Positions 44,041 through 52,368 of a stretch of DNA of 64,000 nucleotides are shown here, in pieces. This DNA comes from Roseateles toxinivorans (lineage in GTDB: Bacteria; Pseudomonadota; Gammaproteobacteria; Burkholderiales; Burkholderiaceae_C), in assembly GCA_945898095.1 (NCBI GenBank), contig CAMDHE010000004.1, positions 1-64,000 on the forward strand. Direction: 5' to 3'. Below the pieces are notes generated by a model. That model had not been told where the DNA came from, did not search any database, and was given only the letters and a program-made list of their open reading frames with translations. Numbering within the stretch: position 1 is the first letter of the stretch; every line of letters begins with the position of its first letter. Both the position numbers and the translations under genes were made by a program.

Positions 44041-44158
44041 TTGAGACAAAGCGCTCAGCGAGGCCTGATAATGCCGCGCCAAGCATGGCGCGACCAGGAC
44101 CCCAGATGATTGCAAGCGAGAACCGCATGAACCGGCAAGCTGCCGCTCAAGGGCAAGC

Positions 44159-45691
44159 ATGAGCAACGCCAACTTGTTCTGCGCCTTGCGCAAGGCTTTT
44201 CCTGCTGACCTCGATGCCACCGCGATCGAATGCGCCGATGGCTCGCGACTGAGCTATAGCTGGCGCGACCTCGACATGGCTTCGGCCAGGATGGCCAATC
44301 TGCTGGTTTCGCTGGATCTTCCCGCCGGCAGTCGCGTCGCCGTGCAAACCGAAAAAAGCGTGGAAGCGCTGCTGCTTTATCTGGCCGTGCTGCGCGCCGG
44401 TTATGTCTATCTGCCGCTGAACAATGCCTACCAGGGCAGCGAGATTGAATATTTCATCGGCAATGCCGAACCGGCGGTCGTGGTCTGCGCCGACAAGAAC
44501 TTCAGCTGGGTCTCGAAGATCGCTTTCAAGGCCGGCACGCAATATGTCTTCACGCTGAACGAAGACCGCAACGGCAGCCTGCTCGACCGCGCCGCAGCGA
44601 TGAGTGACAGCCATGAACCGGCGTTCAAGAAGGCTGACGACATGGCCGCCATCCTCTACACCAGCGGCACGACCGGTGCCGCCAAGGGCGCGATGCTCAG
44701 CCATGGCAATTTGCTCAGCAATGCGCAAACGCTGAAGACTTACTGGGATTGGAAAAAAGACGACGTGCTGATCCATGTGCTGCCGATTTTCCATGTGCAT
44801 GGGCTTTTTGTGGCTTCGCATGGCGCGCTGCTGAACGGCAGCAAGATGATCTGGTTCAGCAAGTTCGATCCGCGCGCGGTGATCACCCGTTTCGCCGATG
44901 CAACGCTCTTGATGGGAGTGCCGACGCTCTATGTGCGAATGCTGGCCGAGGCTTCGCTGACGCCTGCAGTCTGCAGCAAGATGCGGCTCTTCATCAGCGG
45001 TTCGGCGCCCTTGCTGGTCGAAACCTTCCGCGACTGGCAGCAGCGCAGCGGCCAGACGATTCTGGAACGCTATGGCATGAGCGAAACGCTGATGCTGACC
45101 TCCAATCCCTGCAAACCTGCAGACGGTGAGCGCATTGGCGGCACCGTCGGCCTTGCTTTGCCGGGCGTTGAAGTCCGGGTGACTGACGACGCCGGCCAGG
45201 TTTGCGCTGCTGACGAGATCGGCAATCTCGAGGTGCGCGGACCGAATGTCTTCAGCGGCTATTGGCGCATGCCGGAAAAGACCCGCGCCGAATTCAGCGT
45301 CGACGGCTGGTTCAAGACCGGCGACCTCGGCCAGTTCGACGCCAAAGGCTATTTCACCATCGTCGGCCGCAGCAAGGATCTGATCATTACCGGTGGCTAC
45401 AACGTTTATCCGGCCGAGGTTGAAGGCTATCTGAATGACATGCCGGGCGTGTCCGAATCGGCCGTGATCGGTGTGCCCCATGCCGATTTCGGCGAAGCCG
45501 TTGTCGCGGTGCTGATTGCCAAGCCAGGCGCCACGCTCGATGCCGCAGCCATCGGCGCTGCCCTGAAGGCCAGGATTGCGAACTTCAAGGTACCCAAACA
45601 GATCTTCATCACCAGCGAGTTGCCGCGCAACACGATGGGCAAGGTGCAGAAGAACCTGCTGCGCGAGCAGCACAAGAAGCTGTTTCCATGA
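44159..45691 (+). CDS. matB: Malonyl-CoA synthetase (MatB-like)
   Basis: A 510-residue ANL ligase of MatB type, making malonyl-CoA from malonate. Motifs: ILYTSGTTGAAKGAMLSHGNL (P-loop), VLPIFHVHGLFVA, LERYGMSETLMLTSNP (A5), GRSKDLIITGGYNVYPAEVE and PRNTMGKVQKNLLRE with the catalytic lysine. The GMSE-T and HVHGLFVA segments are characteristic of MatB. No malonyl-CoA decarboxylase gene (matA) is nearby. It overlaps the next small gene by 4 bases. Confidence 0.88.
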   Translation: MSNANLFCALRKAFPADLDATAIECADGSRLSYSWRDLDMASARMANLLVSLDLPAGSRVAVQTEKSVEALLLYLAVLRAGYVYLPLNNAYQGSEIEYFIGNAEPAVVVCADKNFSWVSKIAFKAGTQYVFTLNEDRNGSLLDRAAAMSDSHEPAFKKADDMAAILYTSGTTGAAKGAMLSHGNLLSNAQTLKTYWDWKKDDVLIHVLPIFHVHGLFVASHGALLNGSKMIWFSKFDPRAVITRFADATLLMGVPTLYVRMLAEASLTPAVCSKMRLFISGSAPLLVETFRDWQQRSGQTILERYGMSETLMLTSNPCKPADGERIGGTVGLALPGVEVRVTDDAGQVCAADEIGNLEVRGPNVFSGYWRMPEKTRAEFSVDGWFKTGDLGQFDAKGYFTIVGRSKDLIITGGYNVYPAEVEGYLNDMPGVSESAVIGVPHADFGEAVVAVLIAKPGATLDAAAIGAALKARIANFKVPKQIFITSELPRNTMGKVQKNLLREQHKKLFP

Positions 45692-45915
45692 GCAACTGCG
45701 GGCCGATTTGCCCGCGTTGCGGCGGGGCTTTTGTGTGCGGCGCAGCCAATGGCAGCTGCGCCTGTTTTGACCTTGCATTGAGTGATTCATTGCGCCAGCA
45801 GATCGCTGCCAGTTTCAACGACTGTCTATGCGTCTCCTGCCTGACGGATCTGTCAGAAGCGGGCAAAAGCTTGACTTCCCAAGCAGGGTTCGAGAGTTTG
45901 ACAGGGGAGAAATAG
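45688..45915 (+). CDS. Small cysteine-rich CWC-family protein
   Basis: A 75-residue protein with paired cysteines: CPRCGGAFVCGAANGSCACF and CLCVSCL. This is the Cysteine-rich CWC pattern, thought to bind a metal. It overlaps matB by 4 bases (ATGA), so it is translated with it. No role is established. Confidence 0.75.
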   Translation: MSNCGPICPRCGGAFVCGAANGSCACFDLALSDSLRQQIAASFNDCLCVSCLTDLSEAGKSLTSQAGFESLTGEK

Positions 45916-46124
45916 TCCAGGAATAAAGCCGTCGTCGCGAAAATCTTTGTGGCACCGGTTTGCCTGACTGCAGGTGCACTCGGCAGCATCGCGATGCTCG
46001 AAGGTGACGCCGATCTGGAATTTCTCGATAATCAAGCCATCGGCTACCTGGCAGTCGATGCCTTGGGCCGGCAGTATTGCGGCGGCATGGGCGTCAGGTC
46101 GCTGGCAACTTGAAAGCAAAATTG
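45916..46124. other. Spacer before dsbD
   Basis: About 210 bases between the CWC gene and dsbD. Both strands are free of stops over part of it (for example codons for CTCSQANRCHKDFRDD leftward), but there is no start codon with a ribosome-binding site and I recognise no family. A gene fragment is possible. Confidence 0.3.
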
Positions 46125-47975
46125 ATGAGCGAGTTTTTCTGCAATGCACGGCGCTGGGCCTTTGCGATGCTGGTATCGACAATGGCCTTGCCAGCCATCG
46201 CAGCGGATAGTTTTCTCGAACCGGAGCTGGCTTTTCCGATCAGCGCCAAGGCCATCGACCGCCAAAATATCGAGTTGCGCTTTGATGTCGTGCCCGGTTA
46301 CCACCTGTACCGCGAACGCTTCAATGCCCGTGCCGAACCGGCTGACGTGGTGCTGGGCGAGCTGCAGATTCCCCGTGGCCTGCCCGATTTCGACATTGCC
46401 CTGAACAAACAGGTCGAGATCTTCAAGAACGCGGTGACGCTCATCTTGCCGCTGACGCAAGCGCCGCAAAGCGAATTCAAGCTGATCGTCGGCAACCAGG
46501 GCTGTGCCGACAAAGGGCTCTGTTACCCACCGATGGAACGCGCGCTGAAGCTGACGCCGACCGCCGCCGGCTGGACCATCAGCGCGATGACCGAGGCACA
46601 GGCCGAAGCCTGGAAACCTGGTCTTTCAGACAGCGCGACCGCCACCGAACAGACCGGGCGCTATGCCGCTGCGCTGCAGTCACGCAGTCTGCTGGCGGTG
46701 GCAGGCTTGTTTTTGCTGGCCGGGCTGCTGCTTTCGCTGACGCCTTGCGTGCTGCCGATGATCCCGATCCTGTCGGCCATCATCGTCGGCCAATCCGGCA
46801 AGGTCTCGCGGGCACGCGGCTTCTCGCTGGCCTTGGCCTATTCGCTCGGCATGGCCCTCGTCTACACCGCGTTCGGCATGGCCGCAGGGCTGGCGGGCGA
46901 GGGATTGGCCGCGGCGCTGCAAAACGCCTGGGTCTTGGGGGCTTTTGCGCTATTGCTGGCCGGGCTGTCCTTGTCGATGTTCGGCGTCTACGAATTGCAG
47001 CTGCCCAGCGCTATGCAGAACCGTTTGACCGAGATGTCGGGCCGCTTGAAGGGTGGGCAACATCTCGGTGTGCTGTTGATGGGCGGCCTGTCGGCCTTGA
47101 TCGTCGGGCCCTGCGTGGCGGCGCCGTTGGCCGGTGCGTTGGTCTACATCAGCCAGACCAAGGATGTGCTGCTCGGCGGCCTGGCCTTGTTTTCAATGGC
47201 TTGCGGCATGAGTGTGCCGCTGCTGCTGGTCGGACTCTCAGCCGGCACCTTGCTGCCTCGCGCCGGCGGCTGGATGGAGAGGGTCAAGCATTTCTTCGGC
47301 GTGATGTTGCTGGCGGTGGCGCTGTGGATGGTTTCGCCGGTCTTGCCGGCCTGGGCGTTGATAGCAGTTGCAGCCTTGCTGCTGCTGGCCTGCGCGGTCT
47401 ACCTGGGCGCTTTCGAGCGGATGGAAGCGGTCACGCCGGGTCGGGCCCTGACCAAGGCCGGCGGGCTCGCCCTGGCCGCATTGGCCGGGTTGCAACTGGT
47501 CGGACTGGTCTCGGGTGGCACAAGCTTGATGCAACCGCTGCAACATCTGGTCAGCAGCGGCAAGACCGGCCTGCCAGCTTTTGAGGCCAATGAGCTGAAA
47601 TTCGAGCGCGTTGCCGATCTGGCCAGCTTGCAACAAGTGGTCAGCCAGTCCAGCCAGCCGGTGCTGCTCGACTTCTATGCCGACTGGTGCGTGGCCTGCA
47701 AAGAATTTGAAGCGCTGACGCTGAGCGACCCGGCCGTGCGCCGCCAGTTGGCCGGCTTCAAGCTGTTGCGCGCTGACGTCACGGCAAATTCAAGCGCCGA
47801 CAAGGAATTGCTGCGCAAATATGCGTTGTTCGGCCCGCCAGCAATTTTGTTCATGAAGCAGGATGGGCTGGAGCTCGCATCGCATCGGGTCATCGGTTTC
47901 CAGGACGCGGCAGCTTTCACCCAACATCTGCTGAACCTGATGCCCCGTTTGCAGGCTGCGCCAACCAAGCTGTAG
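46125..47975 (+). CDS. dsbD: Thiol:disulfide interchange protein DsbD
   Basis: A 616-residue membrane protein carrying reductant from cytoplasmic thioredoxin to the periplasm. After a signal peptide, the N-terminal DsbDalpha domain (about 25-150) has GCADKGLCYPP. The eight-helix core includes LTPCVLPMIPILSAIIVG and GPCVAAPLAGALVYISQ, each with the key cysteine, and the C-terminal thioredoxin domain has DWCVACKEFE. The ATG at 46125 is chosen for the signal peptide. It would support cytochrome c maturation. Confidence 0.92.
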   Translation: MSEFFCNARRWAFAMLVSTMALPAIAADSFLEPELAFPISAKAIDRQNIELRFDVVPGYHLYRERFNARAEPADVVLGELQIPRGLPDFDIALNKQVEIFKNAVTLILPLTQAPQSEFKLIVGNQGCADKGLCYPPMERALKLTPTAAGWTISAMTEAQAEAWKPGLSDSATATEQTGRYAAALQSRSLLAVAGLFLLAGLLLSLTPCVLPMIPILSAIIVGQSGKVSRARGFSLALAYSLGMALVYTAFGMAAGLAGEGLAAALQNAWVLGAFALLLAGLSLSMFGVYELQLPSAMQNRLTEMSGRLKGGQHLGVLLMGGLSALIVGPCVAAPLAGALVYISQTKDVLLGGLALFSMACGMSVPLLLVGLSAGTLLPRAGGWMERVKHFFGVMLLAVALWMVSPVLPAWALIAVAALLLLACAVYLGAFERMEAVTPGRALTKAGGLALAALAGLQLVGLVSGGTSLMQPLQHLVSSGKTGLPAFEANELKFERVADLASLQQVVSQSSQPVLLDFYADWCVACKEFEALTLSDPAVRRQLAGFKLLRADVTANSSADKELLRKYALFGPPAILFMKQDGLELASHRVIGFQDAAAFTQHLLNLMPRLQAAPTKL

Positions 47976-47985
47976 CGGCCAGGGC

Positions 47986-48420
47986 CTACTTGACCACCAG
48001 CACCGGCACCTTGGCCAGGGTCAGCACCTTCTGAGCCACGCTGCCGAGCAGCAAGGCGTCGAGGCCGCGCCGCCCATGCGAGCCCATCACGATCAGATCG
48101 CAGCCCTTGGCCTCGGCATGGCCGGCAATCGACTGGGCAGGCCCATGGATTCTCAGCACATGGCTTTCGGATCTGACGCCGGCCTTCTGCGCTGCTGTCA
48201 CGGCGCTGGCGATGCCCTTGTTGGCGCCCTCCTCAGCGGCGTCAAGGTAATAAGCCAGCGCTTCGCCGCCACCGCCGGTCAGGTTGATGAATGGTGCCGG
48301 ATCGACCACGCTGATGACCTCCAGCGCTGCACCATAGCGGCTGGCCATGTCGACCGCCACGCTCACGGCGCGCTCGGCCGTGCTGGACCCATCGGTGGGC
48401 AACAAGATCTTCTTGAACAT
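47986..48420 (-). CDS. Universal stress protein (UspA family)
   Basis: A 144-residue single-domain Usp with ILLPTDGSSTAERAVSVAVD at the N-terminus and the nucleotide-binding GSHGRRGLDALLLGSVAQKVL at the C-terminus (G-2x-G-9x-G-S/T type). AGGAG precedes the ATG. It is convergent with dsbD, 10 bases away. It is probably an ATP-binding stress protein. Confidence 0.9.
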   Translation of the reverse strand: MFKKILLPTDGSSTAERAVSVAVDMASRYGAALEVISVVDPAPFINLTGGGGEALAYYLDAAEEGANKGIASAVTAAQKAGVRSESHVLRIHGPAQSIAGHAEAKGCDLIVMGSHGRRGLDALLLGSVAQKVLTLAKVPVLVVK

Positions 48421-48656
48421 GGCAACTCCTGCTTGGGTTTTTTGATGGCACGAAGGACTGTCCGCACCATGCAGACAGTTTATGCATCCAGGTCCAGCAT
48501 CTGGGGTTCGAATCTCCGGAACTTGTCCTTGAACTAGGTGCTTGCCCCAGCTTGCAGGACAAGCGCGTCCGGAGCGGCATCAGGGCAGTCCGGATGCGAC
48601 ACTGGCTGAAGCGGCAGGCGCTGCAGTCCGCTGATCCCAAGCCCTGAAAATTCCTG
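48421..48656. other. Spacer between uspA-like and DTW-domain genes
   Basis: About 236 bases, holding the divergent promoters of the two genes. A short GGGTTCGAATC segment near 48505 resembles a tRNA T-arm, but no full cloverleaf can be drawn. Nothing else is recognised. Confidence 0.4.
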
Positions 48657-49391
48657 ATGTCCCATGCCGTATCCCGACTGCGCGACGCCCGACTGGCGCG
48701 CAGCAGCAAACCCTTTCTCGCCCGAGGTGGCTTCAAGCGCGAGCGCTGTGCAGACTGCCGTTTGCTGCCCAGCCATTGCATGTGCGCCTTGCGCCCGTCG
48801 GTCCAAACGCGCTCGGGTATATGCCTGCTGATGGCCGACATCGAGGCGCTCAAGCCGACCAACACCGGCTGGTTGATTGCCGATCTGGTCACCGACACTT
48901 TTGCCTTCGGCTGGGCACGCACCGAAATCGACCCGGCCTTGCCGGCCCTGCTGAGCGACCCGCAATGGCAGCCTTATGTGGTGTTTCCGGGTGAATATGC
49001 GGCGCAAGAGCGGGTGGTGCAAAAAATTGCGCCTGCCGATGAGCAACCTGGCAAGCGCCCGCTCTTCATCCTGCTCGACGCCACCTGGACCGAGGCGCGC
49101 AAGATGTTTCGCAAAAGCCCCTACCTGGACCATTTGCCTGTGCTCAGCCTAAAGCCGGAGCAGATCTCGCAATACAAGCTGCGCCGTTCCCACCGAGACG
49201 ATCATTTCTGCACCAGCGAAGTGGCCGCTTTGTGCCTGAATCTGGCTGGTGAGCAACTGGCTGAACAAACGCTGACCGCCTACCTGGACGTCTTCACCCA
49301 CCATTATCTGCAGGCCAGAAACCAGCTGCCCATCGCCTGGGATGACGCAGCTCACCAGCGCTTGCGTGAACTGTCGGGCCTGGGCCGGTAG
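48657..49391 (+). CDS. DTW-domain tRNA-uridine aminocarboxypropyltransferase
   Basis: A 244-residue DTW-domain protein, the family of E. coli TapT (YfiP), which makes acp3U in tRNA. An N-terminal zinc-type stretch C-ADC-RLLPSHCMCA (about 31-43) precedes the core. The family motif is present as LLDATWTEARKMFRKSPYL, with RRSHRDDHFCTSEVAALC after it. It is convergent with the GNAT gene. Confidence 0.85.
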   Translation: MSHAVSRLRDARLARSSKPFLARGGFKRERCADCRLLPSHCMCALRPSVQTRSGICLLMADIEALKPTNTGWLIADLVTDTFAFGWARTEIDPALPALLSDPQWQPYVVFPGEYAAQERVVQKIAPADEQPGKRPLFILLDATWTEARKMFRKSPYLDHLPVLSLKPEQISQYKLRRSHRDDHFCTSEVAALCLNLAGEQLAEQTLTAYLDVFTHHYLQARNQLPIAWDDAAHQRLRELSGLGR

Positions 49392-49410
49392 GGGCGCCGC
49401 AGCTGTCGAT

Positions 49411-49914
49411 TCAAGTCAGATGGATCCTCAGCTTGACCACCTCGATTGCCGCCTTGCCCATCATGCCGCGGCGATAAGGGCTGAAACCAAGTTGCTGATA
49501 GAGCGCCATCGCAGGCCGATTGGCGCAGGCGCAGACCACCGACAGCGATGATCCGCCGGCCTGCTGCATCGCCTCGCCCAAGAGCGCCAGCGCAATGCCG
49601 CGGCGTTGTTGTTCGGGCCGAACCACCAGCATGGCGATGCTGTATTGCTGTGGTTCGTCGTCCGGACCCAGGCTGATCCAGCCGAGCAAGCTGCCATGCT
49701 GGCGGGCACCGCTATAGCTCAGCTCACTCTGCATGATGGCTTCAGCATCCTGTTCGACTTCGGTTGAATTCACCAATTGCAGCAATTCAGCTTCCTGGGC
49801 ATCGGCCAGGCCCAGGACGGCATGGATTTCCTGCGCAACCCCGAAATCACGGTGGTCAAGCCGTTCGATCTCCCAATCGCTTGAACGATGACTTGCTCGA
49901 ATCAGGTCGTTCAT
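49411..49914 (-). CDS. GNAT-family N-acetyltransferase
   Basis: A 167-residue acetyltransferase. The acetyl-CoA motif A is MLVVRPEQQRRGIALALLGEAMQQA (R-x-x-G-x-A/G), and ANRPAMALYQQLGFSPYRRG is the C-terminal motif B. The start at 49914 overlaps the MFS stop by 4 bases (ATGA). The substrate is unknown. Confidence 0.85.
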   Translation of the reverse strand: MNDLIRASHRSSDWEIERLDHRDFGVAQEIHAVLGLADAQEAELLQLVNSTEVEQDAEAIMQSELSYSGARQHGSLLGWISLGPDDEPQQYSIAMLVVRPEQQRRGIALALLGEAMQQAGGSSLSVVCACANRPAMALYQQLGFSPYRRGMMGKAAIEVVKLRIHLT

Positions 49915-51101
49915 TGTTCGCCGATTGGGCGCGCGGTGCCGTCGGACTCGCCGGGCAGCATCAATACGAAAACCGCCGTGCAACTGGAAATCACCGCCAT
50001 CGCCAACAGCAGATTCGAGAAGCCGGCGCTCTTGACTGCCGGCCCCAGCAGATAGACCGCCAGCGAGCTGATGCCGAACGAGACCGCCAGACGCATTCCA
50101 GAGACGCGCGAGCGGATGGCATCGTCGACATAGCGGACGATCATTGCGTCAGTGAAAGGGATGGCGCCGAAGATCATCACCATGAAACCGATCTGCAAGC
50201 AAAAAAGCGTCCAGCCCTGCGCATTGGCGGCGAGCAAGAACATCGGGATCTGCAGCAAGACGATCGCCAGATACAGGCGCTTGAGCGGATAGCGATCGAT
50301 CAGGCGTCCGACGATCACCTGGGCAATCGAAGCCACAGAATAAACAATCGCCAGCAGGGCGCCGAGCAAGGCCGGATCGTCGACCAGGCCGAGGAAGCGC
50401 TCGCGCAGCAACTGGCCATTGCCGTTGGTGGTGAAATTGAACAACAGGCTGCTCGAGATCGCCGCGAAGGTCATCACGATGAACAAGCGCGCCAGCAACT
50501 TGGGCGACAGTTGCACCGAAGACTTGTTCTTGCGCCGTGCCGGCGATTCGGTCTCGGCCGGGGTCACGCGCAGGAAGACAAAGCCGCAAATGAAGGACAG
50601 CAGCGCCGGCACGATGAAGGCTGCGCGCCAGCCTGCGTACTTGACCATCAAGCCGGTCAGGATCGCGGCCACTGCGATGCCGAGGTTGCCCGCCAACCCG
50701 TTGACGCCTATCGTCAGCCCCGGATTGCGCGCATGCTGCAGCAGCATCGGTATGCCGACCGGGTGGTAGATCGCAGAAAAAGCGCCGAGCAAGGCCAGCG
50801 CAGCAGCCATTTGCCAGGCGTTTTGCACCGCCGCACAAAGCATGGCCGCCGCGCCGATGCCGAAAAAGAAAATGCCCATCATGCTGCGTCTGCCCCAAAG
50901 ATCGCCCAGCCGCCCGGCCGGCACCGAGCCGATGCCGAACAGAAGGAATGCGCCGGCGCTGTAAGGCATCAGGTCTTCCCAGCGCGCAAAGCCGAATTCG
51001 GTCGCGATGCTGGTGACTGCGGTGGCGAAGATCAACAAGCACAGATGATCCAGCGCATGGCCCAGATTGAGCAGGAGCGAAGTCTTGCGGTTCATCATCA
51101 T
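49911..51101 (-). CDS. MFS transporter
   Basis: A 396-residue major facilitator protein with twelve hydrophobic segments. The loop 2-3 motif is seen in GSVPAGRLGDLWGRRSMMG and a second in AQVIVGRLIDRYPLKRLY. A run of three ATG codons begins the gene; the first, at 51101, is chosen because AGGAAT lies upstream. It is coupled to the GNAT gene. The substrate cannot be inferred. Confidence 0.85.
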   Translation of the reverse strand: MMMNRKTSLLLNLGHALDHLCLLIFATAVTSIATEFGFARWEDLMPYSAGAFLLFGIGSVPAGRLGDLWGRRSMMGIFFFGIGAAAMLCAAVQNAWQMAAALALLGAFSAIYHPVGIPMLLQHARNPGLTIGVNGLAGNLGIAVAAILTGLMVKYAGWRAAFIVPALLSFICGFVFLRVTPAETESPARRKNKSSVQLSPKLLARLFIVMTFAAISSSLLFNFTTNGNGQLLRERFLGLVDDPALLGALLAIVYSVASIAQVIVGRLIDRYPLKRLYLAIVLLQIPMFLLAANAQGWTLFCLQIGFMVMIFGAIPFTDAMIVRYVDDAIRSRVSGMRLAVSFGISSLAVYLLGPAVKSAGFSNLLLAMAVISSCTAVFVLMLPGESDGTARPIGEQ

Positions 51102-51186
51102 GGCTTTGGATTCCTGATCGCGACGGGGCCACCGATTCTCACCGATATGTCCGCCCCACAATCGCGCTTCACCCATCGATCGGAGT

Positions 51187-51516
51187 TTGTTCATCAGGCG
51201 CAGAAATTTGATCGCCCTGGCCATTGCCTTGGCGCTCTGGCTGGCAGCTGATGCCGATAGCGTGGTGGTGAGCGCCGACCGGATGGTTGATGTCAGCAGC
51301 GGACAAATGGTCGAAAAACCTCAAATGACGATCACCGACGGGCGCATCAGCGCGGTTGGCAAACAAGGCGATGTCGGCAGCATCGCCCTGGGCCGTTTCG
51401 GCGACCTGGTCGGCGTCGCAGGCAATCCCTTGGTCGACGTCAAACTGCTAGAAAAAATCAGCTTCGTGATGAAAGGCGGCGAACTGGTCAGGGCGCCGGG
51501 AAGCCAGCGGCCATAG
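51187..51516 (+). pseudogene. Amidohydrolase with internal deletion
   Basis: A 109-codon frame (TTG start, CGGAG upstream) joins a signal peptide and the N-terminal strand region of an imidazolonepropionase-like amidohydrolase (VVVSADRMVDVSSGQMVEKP, ITDGRISAVGKQG) straight to the C-terminal end of the same family (GSIALGRFGDLVGVAGNPLVDVKLL). The metal-binding barrel of roughly 300 residues is missing between residues about 60 and 65. The frame is kept, but the product cannot be an enzyme. Confidence 0.65.
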
Positions 51517-51554
51517 CTTGGCGCTTCGGGCTAGATGGAGCCGACCAACGGGCA

Positions 51555-51779
51555 TCAAAATTTCGCTTCATCTGCGTCCAGGCGGTCAAGCACAGCCAGT
51601 GCCTTTTGCACATCCCCCGTGGCCGCCATGGCGCGGAAGTGGTTCTCGGTATCCCAGGCGGACAGCGCATGGGCACTGAGTTGTTCTACCAGCTTGTTCA
51701 TGCTCAGCCCCCGACTTTGTGCCAGCGACTTGAGCCGCTGTGCTGTGTCATCGGGCAGCCTTATGGTCAAGGTGCTCAT
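51555..51779 (-). CDS. Ribbon-helix-helix antitoxin
   Basis: A 74-residue protein starting STLTIRLPDDTAQRLKSLAQSRGLSMNKLVEQLS, a classic ribbon-helix-helix DNA-binding domain. The remaining tail would bind the toxin. It overlaps the PIN toxin gene by 4 bases (ATGA) and is the second gene of the pair. It should neutralise the toxin and repress the operon. Confidence 0.85.
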   Translation of the reverse strand: MSTLTIRLPDDTAQRLKSLAQSRGLSMNKLVEQLSAHALSAWDTENHFRAMAATGDVQKALAVLDRLDADEAKF

Positions 51780-52195
51780 TTCCATTCCTCCAGACATTGC
51801 GCGGGTGTCAGCACCCGCAGATTTTCTAAGCGCAACTCTCCGCCGCGAAGATCCCGTAAATTGTGGGAGACGATAGCCTGCGCCCCGCCAGCCAACGCCA
51901 GCTCGATCAAATGGTTGTCCGCCTCGTCAGGCAAGTTGGGGCGCCAACCGTAATACACCGTCACCCAGCGTCCTTGTTGTGCCAGCGCCGCCAGAACGTC
52001 GCGCCGTTCGTCTGCTGTGGTGGTATCACCCCAGACCGGACGGCCTAGCAAATCCTGGTATTCCATCCACAGCGCATTGCCAAACAAGGGCTGCAAGCCA
52101 CCACCCAAAGCCCGGCGCAACACCGCCCGCGATGCCCCTCCGCCGGAGCGCAGGCCCGCGACGAGCACATTGGTATCGATAACGACAGGGATCAT
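51776..52195 (-). CDS. PIN-domain toxin
   Basis: A 139-residue PIN ribonuclease toxin (TIGR00305-like). Acidic active-site residues are visible in VVIDTNVLVAGLRSGGG (D7), ALWMEYQDLL and LPDEADNHLIELALAGGAQAIVSHNLRDL. It precedes the antitoxin gene, the reverse of the usual order. A 12-base palindrome lies 7 bases upstream. A decayed copy of the pair lies at 56487-56833. Confidence 0.85.
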   Translation of the reverse strand: MIPVVIDTNVLVAGLRSGGGASRAVLRRALGGGLQPLFGNALWMEYQDLLGRPVWGDTTTADERRDVLAALAQQGRWVTVYYGWRPNLPDEADNHLIELALAGGAQAIVSHNLRDLRGGELRLENLRVLTPAQCLEEWK

Positions 52196-52201
52196 ACTGA
52201 T

Positions 52202-52213
52202 AGCATATATGCT
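52202..52213. promoter_or_regulatory. Palindromic operator upstream of the PIN toxin gene
   Basis: AGCATATATGCT is a perfect 12-base palindrome immediately upstream of the toxin start. On the coding (minus) strand it is preceded by TTGACA. A ribbon-helix-helix antitoxin would be expected to bind such a site. Autoregulation is inferred. Confidence 0.5.
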
Positions 52214-52368
52214 GTCAAATTGCTTTGCAAGTCGGGTTAACCGTCTGACAGGCGTCTACTGAATAGCCGTTCTTGCTGGAGGCCGGTGGTCGCCCTGGAT
52301 ATGACGCCAATTCGGCCGGGTCTGCTGCCGGGCCCGCTGATGGAGGGGAATCTGCACCGCCCGGCGCC

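Noticed and set aside
45853-46182. Leftward frame with CTCSQANRCHKDFRDD
   Set aside because: It overlaps the end of the CWC gene and the start of dsbD, and lacks start signals. It was kept only as a note on the spacer.
48480-48550. tRNA-like segment with GGGTTCGAATC
   Set aside because: The T-arm resemblance is short; no acceptor, D or anticodon stems can be paired around it.
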